The notes under the pieces: model-generated | Database searches by the model: none | What the model was told of the DNA's origin: nothing | The model's input: the letters and a program-made list of their open reading frames with translations, nothing else | Assembly (NCBI GenBank): GCA_947488155.1 | Contig: CANKYK010000002.1 | Location: 812,001 to 876,000, forward strand | Reading direction: 5' to 3' | Source: an uncultured Erythrobacter sp. | Lineage (GTDB): Bacteria; Pseudomonadota; Alphaproteobacteria; Sphingomonadales; Sphingomonadaceae | Length of the DNA: 64,000 bases | Shown here: positions 1 to 8,248 of the stretch, one piece after another | Layout: every line of letters begins with the position of its first letter | Numbering within the stretch: the first letter of the stretch is position 1 | Position numbers and translations under genes: made by a program

Positions 1-831
1 GAGGCATTCTCGGCTGACGATTATTCGGGCCGCTATGTCTATTACGGCATTCGCGAGTTTGGCATGGCCGCAGCGATGAACGGCATGGCGCTGCACGGCG
101 GGGTCATCCCATACGGCGGTACGTTCCTGGTGTTCACCGATTATGCGCGCGGCGCGATCCGCCTGTCCGCTCTGCAACAAGCGCGCGTTATCTATGTGAT
201 GACGCATGACAGCATTGGGTTGGGCGAAGATGGGCCAACGCACCAACCGATCGAGCATGTCGCCTCGCTGCGCGCGATGCCGAATGTGCTGGTGATGCGC
301 CCATGCGATGCGGTGGAAACGGCGGAATGTTGGCAAATCGCGCTGGAGCAGCGGGATCGTCCATCCATTCTGGCGCTCACCCGCCAAGGCCTGCCTCAGC
401 AGCGCCTACAGCCTTATGAAGGCAATGGCTGCGTCAAGGGCGGATACCGGACCAAGGCCGCAGGCGCGGAGCGCAAGGTTGTAATCTACGCCACTGGCTC
501 CGAAGTCAGCCTGGCCGCTGAATGCGCCGCCGAGCTTGAAGCTCAGGGCATTGGCACAGACGTCGTCTCCATGGTCTGCACCGAACTGTTTGACGAGCAG
601 GACGCGGCCTATCGCGACGATATTCTGGCGGCGGGCGAAGACATCCTGCGCGTTTCAATCGAGGCGGGCACGACCTTTGGCTGGCAGAAATACACCGGCA
701 TTGGCGCAGGCGCGCTGAACATCGGTATCGACACATTCGGGGGCTCTGCCCCGGCGAAGGATCTGTTTGCGCATTTCGGCCTTACTGCCGAAGCGATCCT
801 TCCAAAAATTCACAACAAATTAAACGGTTAA
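1..831 (+). CDS. tkt: Transketolase, C-terminal part (5' end outside window)
   Basis: The reading frame is already open at base 1, so this is the 3' part of a longer gene, about 276 codons of a usual ~660. Transketolase moves two-carbon units between sugar phosphates in the pentose phosphate and Calvin-type pathways, using thiamine diphosphate. The stretch GIREFGM near residue 20 carries the glutamate that activates the cofactor, and THDSIGLGEDGPTHQP near residue 70 is the classic transketolase signature of the pyrimidine-binding domain. The C-terminal domain follows and ends normally. The gene lies 15 bases before gap and probably shares its transcript. Identity is secure; only the missing N-terminal cofactor domain cannot be checked. 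Confidence 0.96.
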   Translation, partial: EAFSADDYSGRYVYYGIREFGMAAAMNGMALHGGVIPYGGTFLVFTDYARGAIRLSALQQARVIYVMTHDSIGLGEDGPTHQPIEHVASLRAMPNVLVMRPCDAVETAECWQIALEQRDRPSILALTRQGLPQQRLQPYEGNGCVKGGYRTKAAGAERKVVIYATGSEVSLAAECAAELEAQGIGTDVVSMVCTELFDEQDAAYRDDILAAGEDILRVSIEAGTTFGWQKYTGIGAGALNIGIDTFGGSAPAKDLFAHFGLTAEAILPKIHNKLNG

Positions 832-846
832 GCAGGAGTTCTCATC

Positions 847-1857
847 ATGGCGACGAAGGTTGCAATCAACGGTTTTGGTCGCATCGGACGGCTTGTGGCG
901 CGCGCCATTCTGGAGCGCAGCGGTCACGATCTGGAGCTGGTCTCGATCAATGATCTGGCGGACACAAAGTCAAATGCTCTGCTGTTCCAATATGACAGCA
1001 CGCATGGCCGCTTTCCCGGCACGGTAGAGGTCGGCGACGGCGCGATTGTCGTCAATGGCAAGAGCATTGCCGTGACCAGCGAGCGTGATCCAGGCAATCT
1101 GCCGCACGCCGCACAGGGTATCGACATTGTCCTGGAATGCACTGGCTTCTTCCAAAGTCACGAAGCGGCTGAGCCGCATCTGACAGCGGGCGCAAAGCGC
1201 GTGCTTATCTCCGCGCCAGCGAAGAACGTCTCCGCCACCGTCGTTTACGGGGTGAACCACGATGTGCTGACGGCGGATGATGTGATCGTCTCCAACGCCA
1301 GCTGCACCACCAATTGCCTCTCTCCAGTGGCGAAGGTGCTGAACGATCTGGTCGGGATTGAGCGCGGTTTCATGACCACGATCCACTCCTACACTAATGA
1401 TCAACGCATGCTGGACCAGATGCACGGCGATATGCGCCGGGCTCGCGGCGGCGCCCAGAACATGATCCCAACCACCACTGGCGCTGCGCGTGCGGTTGGT
1501 CTGGTGTTGCCAGAACTCGCTGGCAAGCTCGACGGATCTTCCGTCCGCGTGCCAACGCCAAACGTCTCACTGGTCGATCTGGTGTTCACACCGGGCCGCG
1601 ACACCAGCGCGGAGGAGCTGAACGCGGCATTGAAGGCTGCATCGGAAAGCGGCCCGATGGCAGCCGTTCTCGATTACACTGATCAACCGCTGGTGAGCAG
1701 CGATTTCAACCATCACCCAGCCAGCTCCACCGTCGACAGCCTGGAGACCAGCGTGATGGAGGGCAAGCTAGCCCGCGTCGTATCGTGGTATGACAACGAA
1801 TGGGGCTTCTCCAACCGGATGATCGACACCGCCGGCGTGATGGCGAAATTCCTGTAA
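847..1857 (+). CDS. gap: Type I glyceraldehyde-3-phosphate dehydrogenase
   Basis: Converts glyceraldehyde 3-phosphate to 1,3-bisphosphoglycerate with NAD and phosphate in central glycolysis/gluconeogenesis. The 336-residue length is standard. NGFGRIGR at residues 8-15 is the dinucleotide-binding turn, SNASCTTNC holds the catalytic Cys153, and His180 in TTIHSYT is its partner. Asn35-Asp36 after the second strand fits NAD preference. The start is supported by AGGAG about 8 bases upstream. It sits between tkt and pgk with short gaps, the usual cbb/gap arrangement of alphaproteobacteria, here interrupted by a small membrane protein gene. No abnormal residues were noticed. Confidence 0.98.
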   Translation: MATKVAINGFGRIGRLVARAILERSGHDLELVSINDLADTKSNALLFQYDSTHGRFPGTVEVGDGAIVVNGKSIAVTSERDPGNLPHAAQGIDIVLECTGFFQSHEAAEPHLTAGAKRVLISAPAKNVSATVVYGVNHDVLTADDVIVSNASCTTNCLSPVAKVLNDLVGIERGFMTTIHSYTNDQRMLDQMHGDMRRARGGAQNMIPTTTGAARAVGLVLPELAGKLDGSSVRVPTPNVSLVDLVFTPGRDTSAEELNAALKAASESGPMAAVLDYTDQPLVSSDFNHHPASSTVDSLETSVMEGKLARVVSWYDNEWGFSNRMIDTAGVMAKFL

Positions 1858-1872
1858 GGAGAAGCCTGATCG

Positions 1873-2295
1873 ATGAATATGCTGGAACTGCACCCTGAAT
1901 ATCTGGCTGCCTTGGCGCGGCAATTCGGATTTCTGGGTGCGTTCCTAGGCGGTGTATCGGCAACATTGTTCGTCACGCTCTTGACCTTGGCAAAACCGTC
2001 CAGGGTCGTTCGCTGGGCCATTGGTCTGGCCGCAGTAGCGGCAGCCGCCTTTATTGTGACAGCTTACATGAGCGTTGGTGTTATTGCGCAAAGTCATCCA
2101 AACGCGCCTGACATGGTCGCGGCTGGGCCTCGTACTATTGTACAAGTGGGGATGAGCCTTAGCTTCGCCATCGGCACCTTTGCGTTGCTTGGCGCGATTG
2201 GAGTGAGCGGTTGGTCGCGGTCAAAGACGCTGGGGTATGTCACAACAGCGGTTGCGGTGCTTGCCGCATTGCCGCTTTTGGCTGATCTTGCCTGA
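1873..2295 (+). CDS. Small four-helix membrane protein of unknown function
   Basis: A 140-residue protein lying between gap and pgk with gaps of 15 and 23 bases, so almost certainly co-transcribed with glycolytic genes. Hydropathy by eye suggests four membrane helices, near residues 20-42, 47-70, 88-110 and 117-138, with short loops. There are no catalytic motifs, cysteine pairs or signal cleavage site that I recognise. The start at 1873 is preceded by AAGGAGAAG, a good ribosome site; a second ATG follows two codons later. I do not recognise the family. Its place in the operon suggests a role tied to growth or metabolism, but the sequence itself does not say which. Confidence 0.8.
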   Translation: MNMLELHPEYLAALARQFGFLGAFLGGVSATLFVTLLTLAKPSRVVRWAIGLAAVAAAAFIVTAYMSVGVIAQSHPNAPDMVAAGPRTIVQVGMSLSFAIGTFALLGAIGVSGWSRSKTLGYVTTAVAVLAALPLLADLA

Positions 2296-2318
2296 GCAAC
2301 GCTAGAGAAAGTGTTTTA

Positions 2319-3521
2319 ATGCCCAACTTCAAAACTCTCGATGATTTGCCTGCTGACCTGACTGGCAAGGTTGCGCTGGTTCGCGTCGATCTGAACCTGC
2401 CGATGCAGGGTGGATCGGCCAGCGATCTGACGCGGGTTGAGGCGATTAAGCCGACCGTTCTGGAGCTGAGCGGGAAGAGTGCGAAGGTCCTGCTGCTCGC
2501 GCATTTCGGACGTCCGGGCGGCGCGCGCCACTCCGCGCTATCGACCAGCATGGTCGTGGGCGATGTTGAAGGTGTGCTGGGCAAGGAGCTGATGTTCATT
2601 CCAGAGGTCGCTGGCCCGGTGGTGGACCAATCAATTGGCATTCTGCGCCCAGGCGATATTGGCCTGCTCGACAATGTTCGCTTTTGGCCTGGCGAAGAGG
2701 CGAATGATCCGAATTTCGCGCAAAGCATCGCGGCGCATGGCGATTTTTACGTCAATGACGCGTTTAGCGCCGCGCATCGCGCTCATGCGACCACGGAAGG
2801 TCTCGCGCATCTTCTCCCCGCCTATGCTGGCCGCGCGATGGAGCGCGAACTCACCGCGCTCGACAGCGCGCTGGGCAATCCGGAAACTCCGGTTGCGGCC
2901 GTGGTTGGCGGGGCGAAAGTCTCCACTAAGCTCGACGTTCTGCAAAACCTCGTCGGCAAGGTTCAGCATCTCATCATCGGCGGCGGGATGGCCAATACCT
3001 TCCTTGCTGCGCGCGGCGTAGATGTCGGCAAAAGTCTGGCAGAACATGACCTTATCGAAACTGCCTCGAAAATCATGGATGAGGCCGATCATTCCGGCTG
3101 CACGGTGCATCTACCCTATGACGTCGTGGTGGCCAAAGAGTTTGCCGCCAATCCGGCGAGCCTTCGAACCTGCAATGTGCACGAGGTCGCTGGTGACGAA
3201 ATGATACTCGATATCGGTCCACTCGCGACGGAGGCTTTGGCCGATGTGCTCAAGACTTGTCGCACTCTGGTATGGAACGGCCCACTCGGCGCGTTTGAGA
3301 CCGAACCGTTCGACACCGCGACCATGGCGCTGGCTCGCCATGCTGCGGCGCTAACGCAGGAAGGTTCGCTGATCTCGGTCGCGGGCGGGGGTGACACCGT
3401 CGCTGCCTTGGCGCAAGCAGGTGTGACGGGCGATGTGACCTATATTTCAACCGCTGGTGGCGCTTTCCTGGAATGGATGGAAGGCAAGGTGCTGCCCGGT
3501 GTTGCAGCATTGAGAGCTTAG
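2319..3521 (+). CDS. pgk: Phosphoglycerate kinase
   Basis: Transfers the acyl phosphate of 1,3-bisphosphoglycerate to ADP, giving 3-phosphoglycerate and ATP; a soluble cytoplasmic monomer. The length of 400 residues is normal. RVDLNLP at residues 22-28 and the HFGRP motif near 62-66 belong to the substrate-binding N-terminal lobe. VWNGPLGAFE and the glycine-rich GGGDTVAA close to the C-terminus form the nucleotide-binding lobe. It follows gap and the small membrane protein and is followed after only three bases by an NTF2-like gene, so the operon continues downstream. Confidence 0.98.
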   Translation: MPNFKTLDDLPADLTGKVALVRVDLNLPMQGGSASDLTRVEAIKPTVLELSGKSAKVLLLAHFGRPGGARHSALSTSMVVGDVEGVLGKELMFIPEVAGPVVDQSIGILRPGDIGLLDNVRFWPGEEANDPNFAQSIAAHGDFYVNDAFSAAHRAHATTEGLAHLLPAYAGRAMERELTALDSALGNPETPVAAVVGGAKVSTKLDVLQNLVGKVQHLIIGGGMANTFLAARGVDVGKSLAEHDLIETASKIMDEADHSGCTVHLPYDVVVAKEFAANPASLRTCNVHEVAGDEMILDIGPLATEALADVLKTCRTLVWNGPLGAFETEPFDTATMALARHAAALTQEGSLISVAGGGDTVAALAQAGVTGDVTYISTAGGAFLEWMEGKVLPGVAALRA

Positions 3522-3524
3522 ACT

Positions 3525-3953
3525 ATGGCCGATATTTCCGCCACGATTGAGACGCTGGAGCACCGCTTTATGCGGGCCTGGATGCGACGCGACAACCGCG
3601 AGCTGCGCAAGCTTGTGCGGCGCGACTTCATGATGATTATCGGCGCGGACCGATCGCAATTGCTTGACCGGCCTAGCTTTCTGGAGGCCGCAGAGGGTCG
3701 ATTTGGTTGTTCTGCCTATCGCTTCCGCGAAGTCATCATCAACAAGCATGGCAAATGTGCATGGTTCGCCGCCGGAGTCGATCTGGAAATGCGGATCGGC
3801 GCGCGCGATTGGTCTGGCCAGTTCTGGCTCACGGATCTGTGGCGCAAGGGCGCAGTGGGCAGTGGCTGGAAACTGGCGGAGCGCAGCCTTTCGCGCACGG
3901 ACCCGGAAGAATCTCTGGCCGCTGCGATCCAGAACCTGCAGCTGTGGAATTGA
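3525..3953 (+). CDS. NTF2-like (DUF4440/SnoaL-type) protein
   Basis: A soluble 142-residue protein with the shape of the NTF2-like superfamily: an N-terminal helix (ETLEHRFMRAWMRRD), then a loop and curved strands ending in WKLAERSLSR. Members of this fold include small enzymes and many proteins without assigned substrate; no catalytic residues can be named here. It begins three bases after pgk and its stop codon overlaps the next start (TGATG), so translation of the serine hydrolase downstream is probably coupled to it. There is no signal peptide. The family call rests on fold-like pattern and length, not on a diagnostic motif. Confidence 0.75.
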   Translation: MADISATIETLEHRFMRAWMRRDNRELRKLVRRDFMMIIGADRSQLLDRPSFLEAAEGRFGCSAYRFREVIINKHGKCAWFAAGVDLEMRIGARDWSGQFWLTDLWRKGAVGSGWKLAERSLSRTDPEESLAAAIQNLQLWN

Positions 3954-5029
3954 TGCGCGCACTCTTCGCGTTCGCGGCGTTGCTGCTGGCTGCGCCGCTT
4001 GCCGCAGAGGAACCGGATTACGAGGCGTTCGGCGCGTTCCTTGAAGAGTTTCGCAAGAAAAGCGGTACCCCGGCGATGAGCGCCGTGATTGTAAAAGATC
4101 ACAAGATCGCTTGGGAAGGGTACTTCGGCACCTATGATGATGAGGGCAATTTGCCGACCCGCGCCGAAACCACCTACAAAATTGCCTCTGTTACGAAGCC
4201 AATCGTCGCGACTGCGCTGATTTCAGAGCAGGCAATGGGGCGTCTTTCACTGAATACACCAATGGCGAAAGATGCTGCCTGGACGGAATTGTGTGAATAC
4301 TTCGTCACCACTGCGATCCCTTTCATGTCGGGCGGAACAGATCGGCACGGCAACCCAATTGCGGCGATGCAATGCGACAAGCCGACGACATTGTCCGACA
4401 TGCTCAATATGCGCGCCAATGGCGATGCGTTTGTCTACAACCCAATCGCCTTTGCACGAATAGATCGCGCAATTACCGGGGCGGGCGGGCGGCCATTGAG
4501 AGACATCGTGCGCGAACGGGTGATCGATTACTCTTTGGGCCTCGATTACGATGTGGCTCTTGGATGGCGAGATCCACATGGCGGCTCGGCGCTAAGGTTT
4601 TTGGCCGAGCCATTTCACGTGATCGATGGGCGGGCTGTGAAGCAACCCCTGCCTGATGATGATTTTCGCGCCGCAGCCGGCATTATCGCAAGCCCGCGGG
4701 CGATCGCTAATTTTGACATTTTCTATGATGAGGGACGGATTTTGCTGCCGGCTGATGCCCGGGCAAAGCTGATCAACAGGCCGGTACCTGAGCTCGGCGA
4801 TTACCAGCAAGGCTGGTTCTTGGAAGACTGGAACGGCAAGCGATTGATGTGGCATTCTGGCTGGAATGAGAAGCAATACTCGGCGCTCTACCTCAAAGTT
4901 CCAGAGAGCCGCCTCTCGCTCATCGTCTTTGCCAACACAGAGGCGATTTGGTGGGGCAATTCAGTGGTGAAAGCCGAAGTTATTGAAAGCCCGATTGCCC
5001 GGCGCTTCCTAGAGAGTTTTGTCGAATGA
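3953..5029 (+). CDS. Exported serine hydrolase, beta-lactamase/class C-like fold
   Basis: A 358-residue protein with an N-terminal signal peptide (hydrophobic residues 2-18, likely cleavage after AAPLAAE), so periplasmic. The active-site serine motif SVTK is at residues 79-82 and HSG at 301-303 matches the third motif of the penicillin-binding/beta-lactamase superfamily. The middle motif, normally YxN, appears as Tyr162-Asn163-Pro164, which is atypical. The frame is open much further upstream, but the start at 3953 is chosen because it overlaps the previous stop as TGATG and exposes the signal peptide. The substrate is unknown; esterase, peptidase or lactamase activity are all possible. The next gene overlaps it by four bases. 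Confidence 0.85.
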   Translation: MRALFAFAALLLAAPLAAEEPDYEAFGAFLEEFRKKSGTPAMSAVIVKDHKIAWEGYFGTYDDEGNLPTRAETTYKIASVTKPIVATALISEQAMGRLSLNTPMAKDAAWTELCEYFVTTAIPFMSGGTDRHGNPIAAMQCDKPTTLSDMLNMRANGDAFVYNPIAFARIDRAITGAGGRPLRDIVRERVIDYSLGLDYDVALGWRDPHGGSALRFLAEPFHVIDGRAVKQPLPDDDFRAAAGIIASPRAIANFDIFYDEGRILLPADARAKLINRPVPELGDYQQGWFLEDWNGKRLMWHSGWNEKQYSALYLKVPESRLSLIVFANTEAIWWGNSVVKAEVIESPIARRFLESFVE

Positions 5030-5481
5030 CTGAAACCGAATATGGTTATGGCGGCGCGGTCCGCTGTGAACAGGGCGAATTTGAAGGCTGGTACCATTGG
5101 AACCATGATGCGTTTGAGACGCAGTCCGGCCCGTTCTACATGCTGCGTCAGGACGATGGCAGCTACCTCAGCGCGTTTCGTGCGGAGGATCGCCATATGA
5201 ACGGCGCGGGCTTTATGCATGGCGGATGCCTGCTGACCTTTGCCGATTTTGCCTTGTTCGGCATCGCCACGGATGAACTGAACGGCGGGAGCGCGGTAAC
5301 GCTCAATCTGGCGGGCGATTTTCTGGGCGCGGTGCCCAATGGCTCGCTGGTTGAGGCACGCGGCGAGGTGACGCGCGGCGGGGGCAAGACGATCTTTATT
5401 CGCGGCATGGTGACCGCTGATGGCAATCCCGCGCTCAGCTTCACCGGGATTATCAGACGCTTGGGCAAGAAGCTGGCGTAA
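5026..5481 (+). CDS. PaaI-family hotdog thioesterase
   Basis: A 151-residue hotdog-fold protein. The central helix segment GGCLLTFADFALFGIA with the preceding MNGAGFMHG matches the PaaI/4HBT thioesterase pattern, in which a conserved glycine and an acidic residue on the hot-dog helix (here Asp in TFADF) activate water to hydrolyse acyl-CoA thioesters. It overlaps the serine hydrolase by four bases (ATGA), indicating coupled translation. It is the last gene of this operon: a 115-base gap follows before the aldolase. The acyl substrate cannot be inferred. Confidence 0.88.
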   Translation: MTETEYGYGGAVRCEQGEFEGWYHWNHDAFETQSGPFYMLRQDDGSYLSAFRAEDRHMNGAGFMHGGCLLTFADFALFGIATDELNGGSAVTLNLAGDFLGAVPNGSLVEARGEVTRGGGKTIFIRGMVTADGNPALSFTGIIRRLGKKLA

Positions 5482-5596
5482 AGCCGCAATGGCCGGTTGC
5501 GGGCAGTCAAAGGGCTGGCTAAAGCGCGCTCAAACAGATCGCGCATAGGTATGCATTGGCATATTTAAGGGCATCCAAAGTGAATGGGGACTTCCG

Positions 5597-6487
5597 ATGA
5601 ATTTCGATGAAATGACAGCCAAGATCGCTGGCGGCCAGGGCTTTATCGCGGCGCTGGATCAATCGGGTGGTTCCACGCCAAAGGCTCTGCGCGGCTACGG
5701 CATTTCTGACGAAGCATGGTCAGGCGATGATGAGATGTTCGCCCGTATTCACGACATGCGCAGCCGGGTCATTACCTCGCCCAGCTTTGCCAATGGCAAA
5801 ATCATCGGCGCAATCCTGTTTGAGCGGACGATGGACAGCGAGGTTGAGGGCGCCTCAACCGCTGATGCCTTGAAAGAGCGCGGTATTGTGCCGTTTATCA
5901 AGGTCGACCAGGGCCTGGCCGACGAGGCGGACGGCGTGCAAATGATGAAGCCGCTGGATAAGCTTCCCGCGCTGCTCGAAAAATCTGTTGGCCACGGCAT
6001 GTTCGGCACCAAGATGCGCTCTGTCATCAAGTCTGCGAACGCCACTGGCATCGCGAAAGTGGTGGAGCAGCAATTCGCGGTCGGTAACCAGATCGCCGAC
6101 GCGGGCCTCGTGCCCATGCTTGAGCCGGAATATGACATCACCGCCGCTGACCGCGCGGAGGGCGAGCAAATCCTGCTGGCTGAAATCATGAAGGGGCTGG
6201 ATAGCTTGCCGACGGGCCGCAAGGTTATGCTGAAGCTGTCTATCCCGGTTGAGGGCGACCTCTATGCCCCAGCCATCGCGCATCCCAATGTGCTGCGCGT
6301 GGTCGCGCTCTCAGGCGGTTTCTCCACCGATGAGGCGTGTGAGAAGCTTGCTCACAACCCCGGTATGATCGCGAGCTTTAGCCGCGGCCTGCTGCAGGAT
6401 TTGCGTGCGGCGCAAAGCGATGCGGAGTTCGACGACACGCTCGGCAAAGCGATCGACAAGATCTGCACCGCCAGCGTTGCGGGTTAA
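5597..6487 (+). CDS. fbaB: Class I fructose-bisphosphate aldolase
   Basis: Cleaves fructose 1,6-bisphosphate into dihydroxyacetone phosphate and glyceraldehyde 3-phosphate through a lysine Schiff base, with no metal. The 296-residue length and the opening FIAALDQSGGSTPKAL are typical of the compact class I aldolases of proteobacteria. Lys102 in IKVDQG and Lys213 in MLKLSIP are the lysines expected in the active site, the latter in the Schiff-base position. It has its own 115-base upstream region, so may be expressed separately from the gap-pgk operon. The symbol is used loosely, since several class I subfamilies share names. Confidence 0.93.
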   Translation: MNFDEMTAKIAGGQGFIAALDQSGGSTPKALRGYGISDEAWSGDDEMFARIHDMRSRVITSPSFANGKIIGAILFERTMDSEVEGASTADALKERGIVPFIKVDQGLADEADGVQMMKPLDKLPALLEKSVGHGMFGTKMRSVIKSANATGIAKVVEQQFAVGNQIADAGLVPMLEPEYDITAADRAEGEQILLAEIMKGLDSLPTGRKVMLKLSIPVEGDLYAPAIAHPNVLRVVALSGGFSTDEACEKLAHNPGMIASFSRGLLQDLRAAQSDAEFDDTLGKAIDKICTASVAG

Positions 6488-6566
6488 TCTCCCTGCGGTG
6501 ATTGTAACGCGGCGATTGTGACGCAGGGGATTGGCGCGGGCGGCGCAGCTGACTAAGGCGCGCAGC

Positions 6567-7205
6567 ATGGCCAATGATAATCACGACACGCAGCTCTATT
6601 TGATCTCCCCACTCGAGGTGGGCGGCGATTTTCTCCAGCGGCTCGAGCGCGCACTGGCGGCGGGCAAAGGCCTGGTCACTGCCTTTCAATTCCGTGTGAA
6701 AGGGCTGGATGGCCATGAGGCTGCGGTGCTTGCGGAGCCTTTGCAAGTGATCTGCGCCGAGCATGACGTCGCCTTTATCGTCAATGACAGCGTTTCACTG
6801 GCAAAACGCCTTAAGGCCGACGGCGTACATTTGGGGCAGGGCGACGGTGACCCTAAGGAAGCGCGCGAAGAGCTGGGCCGAGAGGCTCAGATCGGCGTCA
6901 CCTGCCACGCTTCTCGCCACCTGGCGATGGAAGCGGGCGAGGCAGGCGCGGATTATGTCGCGTTTGGCGCGTTCTTCCCCTCGACCACCAAGGATAAAGG
7001 CGATGCCGAGCGCCCCGAGCCAGAACTGATCGCGTTCTGGGCCGGTCTGTTTGAAATCCCCTGCGTCGCCATCGGCGGCATCACGCCGGATAATTGCGCG
7101 CCATTGGTAGAGGCGGGGGCAGACTTCCTCGCCGTGTCAGGCGGGGTTTGGAACGGCGATGAAGTGGCCGCGATTGAAGCTTTTGCGAAGGTCTTGCGGG
7201 GTTAG
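6567..7205 (+). CDS. thiE: ThiE/TenI-like thiamine phosphate synthase
   Basis: A 212-residue TIM-barrel protein related to thiamine phosphate synthase, which joins the thiazole and pyrimidine halves of thiamine. Seen are QFRVKG near residue 45, ADGVHLGQGD near 90, GVTCHAS near 114, FFPSTTK near 136 and AIGGITPDN near 166, all at ThiE positions. The start MANDNHD was chosen over a longer frame beginning at 6531 because the extra residues are not ThiE-like. No TPP riboswitch is visible in the 79-base upstream gap. A regulatory TenI-like role is possible, since the motifs are somewhat diverged from the canonical enzyme. Confidence 0.85.
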   Translation: MANDNHDTQLYLISPLEVGGDFLQRLERALAAGKGLVTAFQFRVKGLDGHEAAVLAEPLQVICAEHDVAFIVNDSVSLAKRLKADGVHLGQGDGDPKEAREELGREAQIGVTCHASRHLAMEAGEAGADYVAFGAFFPSTTKDKGDAERPEPELIAFWAGLFEIPCVAIGGITPDNCAPLVEAGADFLAVSGGVWNGDEVAAIEAFAKVLRG

Positions 7206-7269
7206 GGGCGCTCTCTAGCTGTGCGCGTAAACCATTGCGACCACCAATAGATTGACGTTCTCTACCTGA

Positions 7270-7683
7270 TCATTTGTCGAACGTACTTCCTAGCAGAGCT
7301 AGCTGCCGGGAATACTCAATGCCAGCAATCCCGACCAGACCAGATGCTATGGCAACGTTCTTGAAGAAGAGGGATAGCTCCAATTGCGCCATGATCCCTT
7401 CCAGCATCCAAAAACGATGGAAAACCAGATTGGTCGCCACGGTGAATGCTGCAAGCGCCATTGCAGACGGAATTGATCCACGAACACCGAATGCTAAGAT
7501 CAGCCCGCCCAACAATTCCAGCACGATGACAGCCGGCAATATGAGGGCTGGCTCCGGGAGCCCCGCGTCCGTCATCTTCTGTAATGTAGGGCCGTAGGAT
7601 GTGAGCTTGTTGATACCGCCCAGTATGAACAAGGACGCAAGACCTACGCGCCCGGCGGTATAAGCGACATGGGTGAAGGTCAT
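7270..7683 (-). CDS. DoxX-family membrane protein
   Basis: A 137-residue inner-membrane protein with four hydrophobic helices. The opening GRVGLASLFILGGINKL and the later VIVLELLGGLILAFG are the DoxX/DoxD-type pattern; such proteins associate with redox or stress functions and often sit beside MarR/HxlR regulators. The start was placed at the internal ATG at 7681-7683, which overlaps the upstream gene's stop as ATGA. It is the second gene of a pair transcribed away from the HxlR regulator and so is probably under that regulator's control. It ends convergently with thiE. Confidence 0.88.
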   Translation of the reverse strand: MTFTHVAYTAGRVGLASLFILGGINKLTSYGPTLQKMTDAGLPEPALILPAVIVLELLGGLILAFGVRGSIPSAMALAAFTVATNLVFHRFWMLEGIMAQLELSLFFKNVAIASGLVGIAGIEYSRQLALLGSTFDK

Positions 7684-8168
7684 TGAGATTGCGCGGTGCG
7701 CCCTTGAGCGATCAACGTTGCGGTGTTGACCCATTCCGCAAAGTTCGTGATTTTCCCATCTTCGTTGAGAGATATCTTGAAGACGTAACGGTTGCGGTAA
7801 GGTGTGCCGGTTTCGGCGACCTGCAGGTTGCCGTTTGCTTCCATCCAAACCGTTCGCTTGTCTTCCGAGACAGTGTAGGTTCGATCGACGAATTCGATGT
7901 TCTCGTAATTGGCCGTGATGATTTGGAAATATGCGGCCGCAGGGAAGCTTCTTATCGAACCTTCGCCGGTCTCTCCGTTGGGATTGAACATCGCGTGGAC
8001 CATTGCTCCATCCGCAATGGCTTCGCGAACCGCTGGCATGTCCTCTGCCAGAACCGCTTCGAACAAGGGATCAACCACTTCGGCAATCGGATCGTTTTGA
8101 TCATTCGCAAAGGCAGAGGAGGGGTAGAGGGCGAGCGCGGCAAAAGCGGCTAGGGCGGAATAGCGCAT
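7680..8168 (-). CDS. Exported SnoaL/NTF2-like protein
   Basis: A 162-residue protein with a clear signal peptide (MRYSALAAFAALALYPSSAFA, cleavage near residue 21) followed by an NTF2-like domain: helix DPLFEAVLAEDMPAVREAI, then curved strands with VWMEANGNL and ITNFAEWVNT. Such domains bind small ligands or act as simple hydrolases/isomerases; no substrate can be named. The start at 8168 is preceded by GGAAG at good distance, which decides against the longer frame. It is the first gene of the HxlR-divergent pair and overlaps the DoxX gene by four bases. The promoter must lie in the short intergenic region that holds the palindrome at 8210-8234. Confidence 0.85.
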   Translation of the reverse strand: MRYSALAAFAALALYPSSAFANDQNDPIAEVVDPLFEAVLAEDMPAVREAIADGAMVHAMFNPNGETGEGSIRSFPAAAYFQIITANYENIEFVDRTYTVSEDKRTVWMEANGNLQVAETGTPYRNRYVFKISLNEDGKITNFAEWVNTATLIAQGRTAQSQ

Positions 8169-8209
8169 GATCAAACTTCCTTTTTTCGATTGCACATAGG
8201 GCGACAAGA

Positions 8210-8234
8210 GGTCACTATCGAATCGAAAGTAACC
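8210..8234. promoter_or_regulatory. Probable HxlR operator palindrome
   Basis: Two 11-base arms, GGTCACTATCG and CGAAAGTAACC, are inverted around the spacer AAT and match at 9 of 11 positions. The site lies midway between the divergent SnoaL-like and HxlR starts. Symmetry, size and position fit a dimeric winged-helix repressor site. Which protein binds is inferred from adjacency only. Confidence 0.7.
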
Positions 8235-8248
8235 GATAGGATATCGTT

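Noticed and set aside
6488..6566. TPP riboswitch ahead of the ThiE-like gene
   Set aside because: The 79-base gap lacks the conserved CTGAGA core; only two short tandem GCGG(T/C)GATTGT repeats and a small hairpin were visible.
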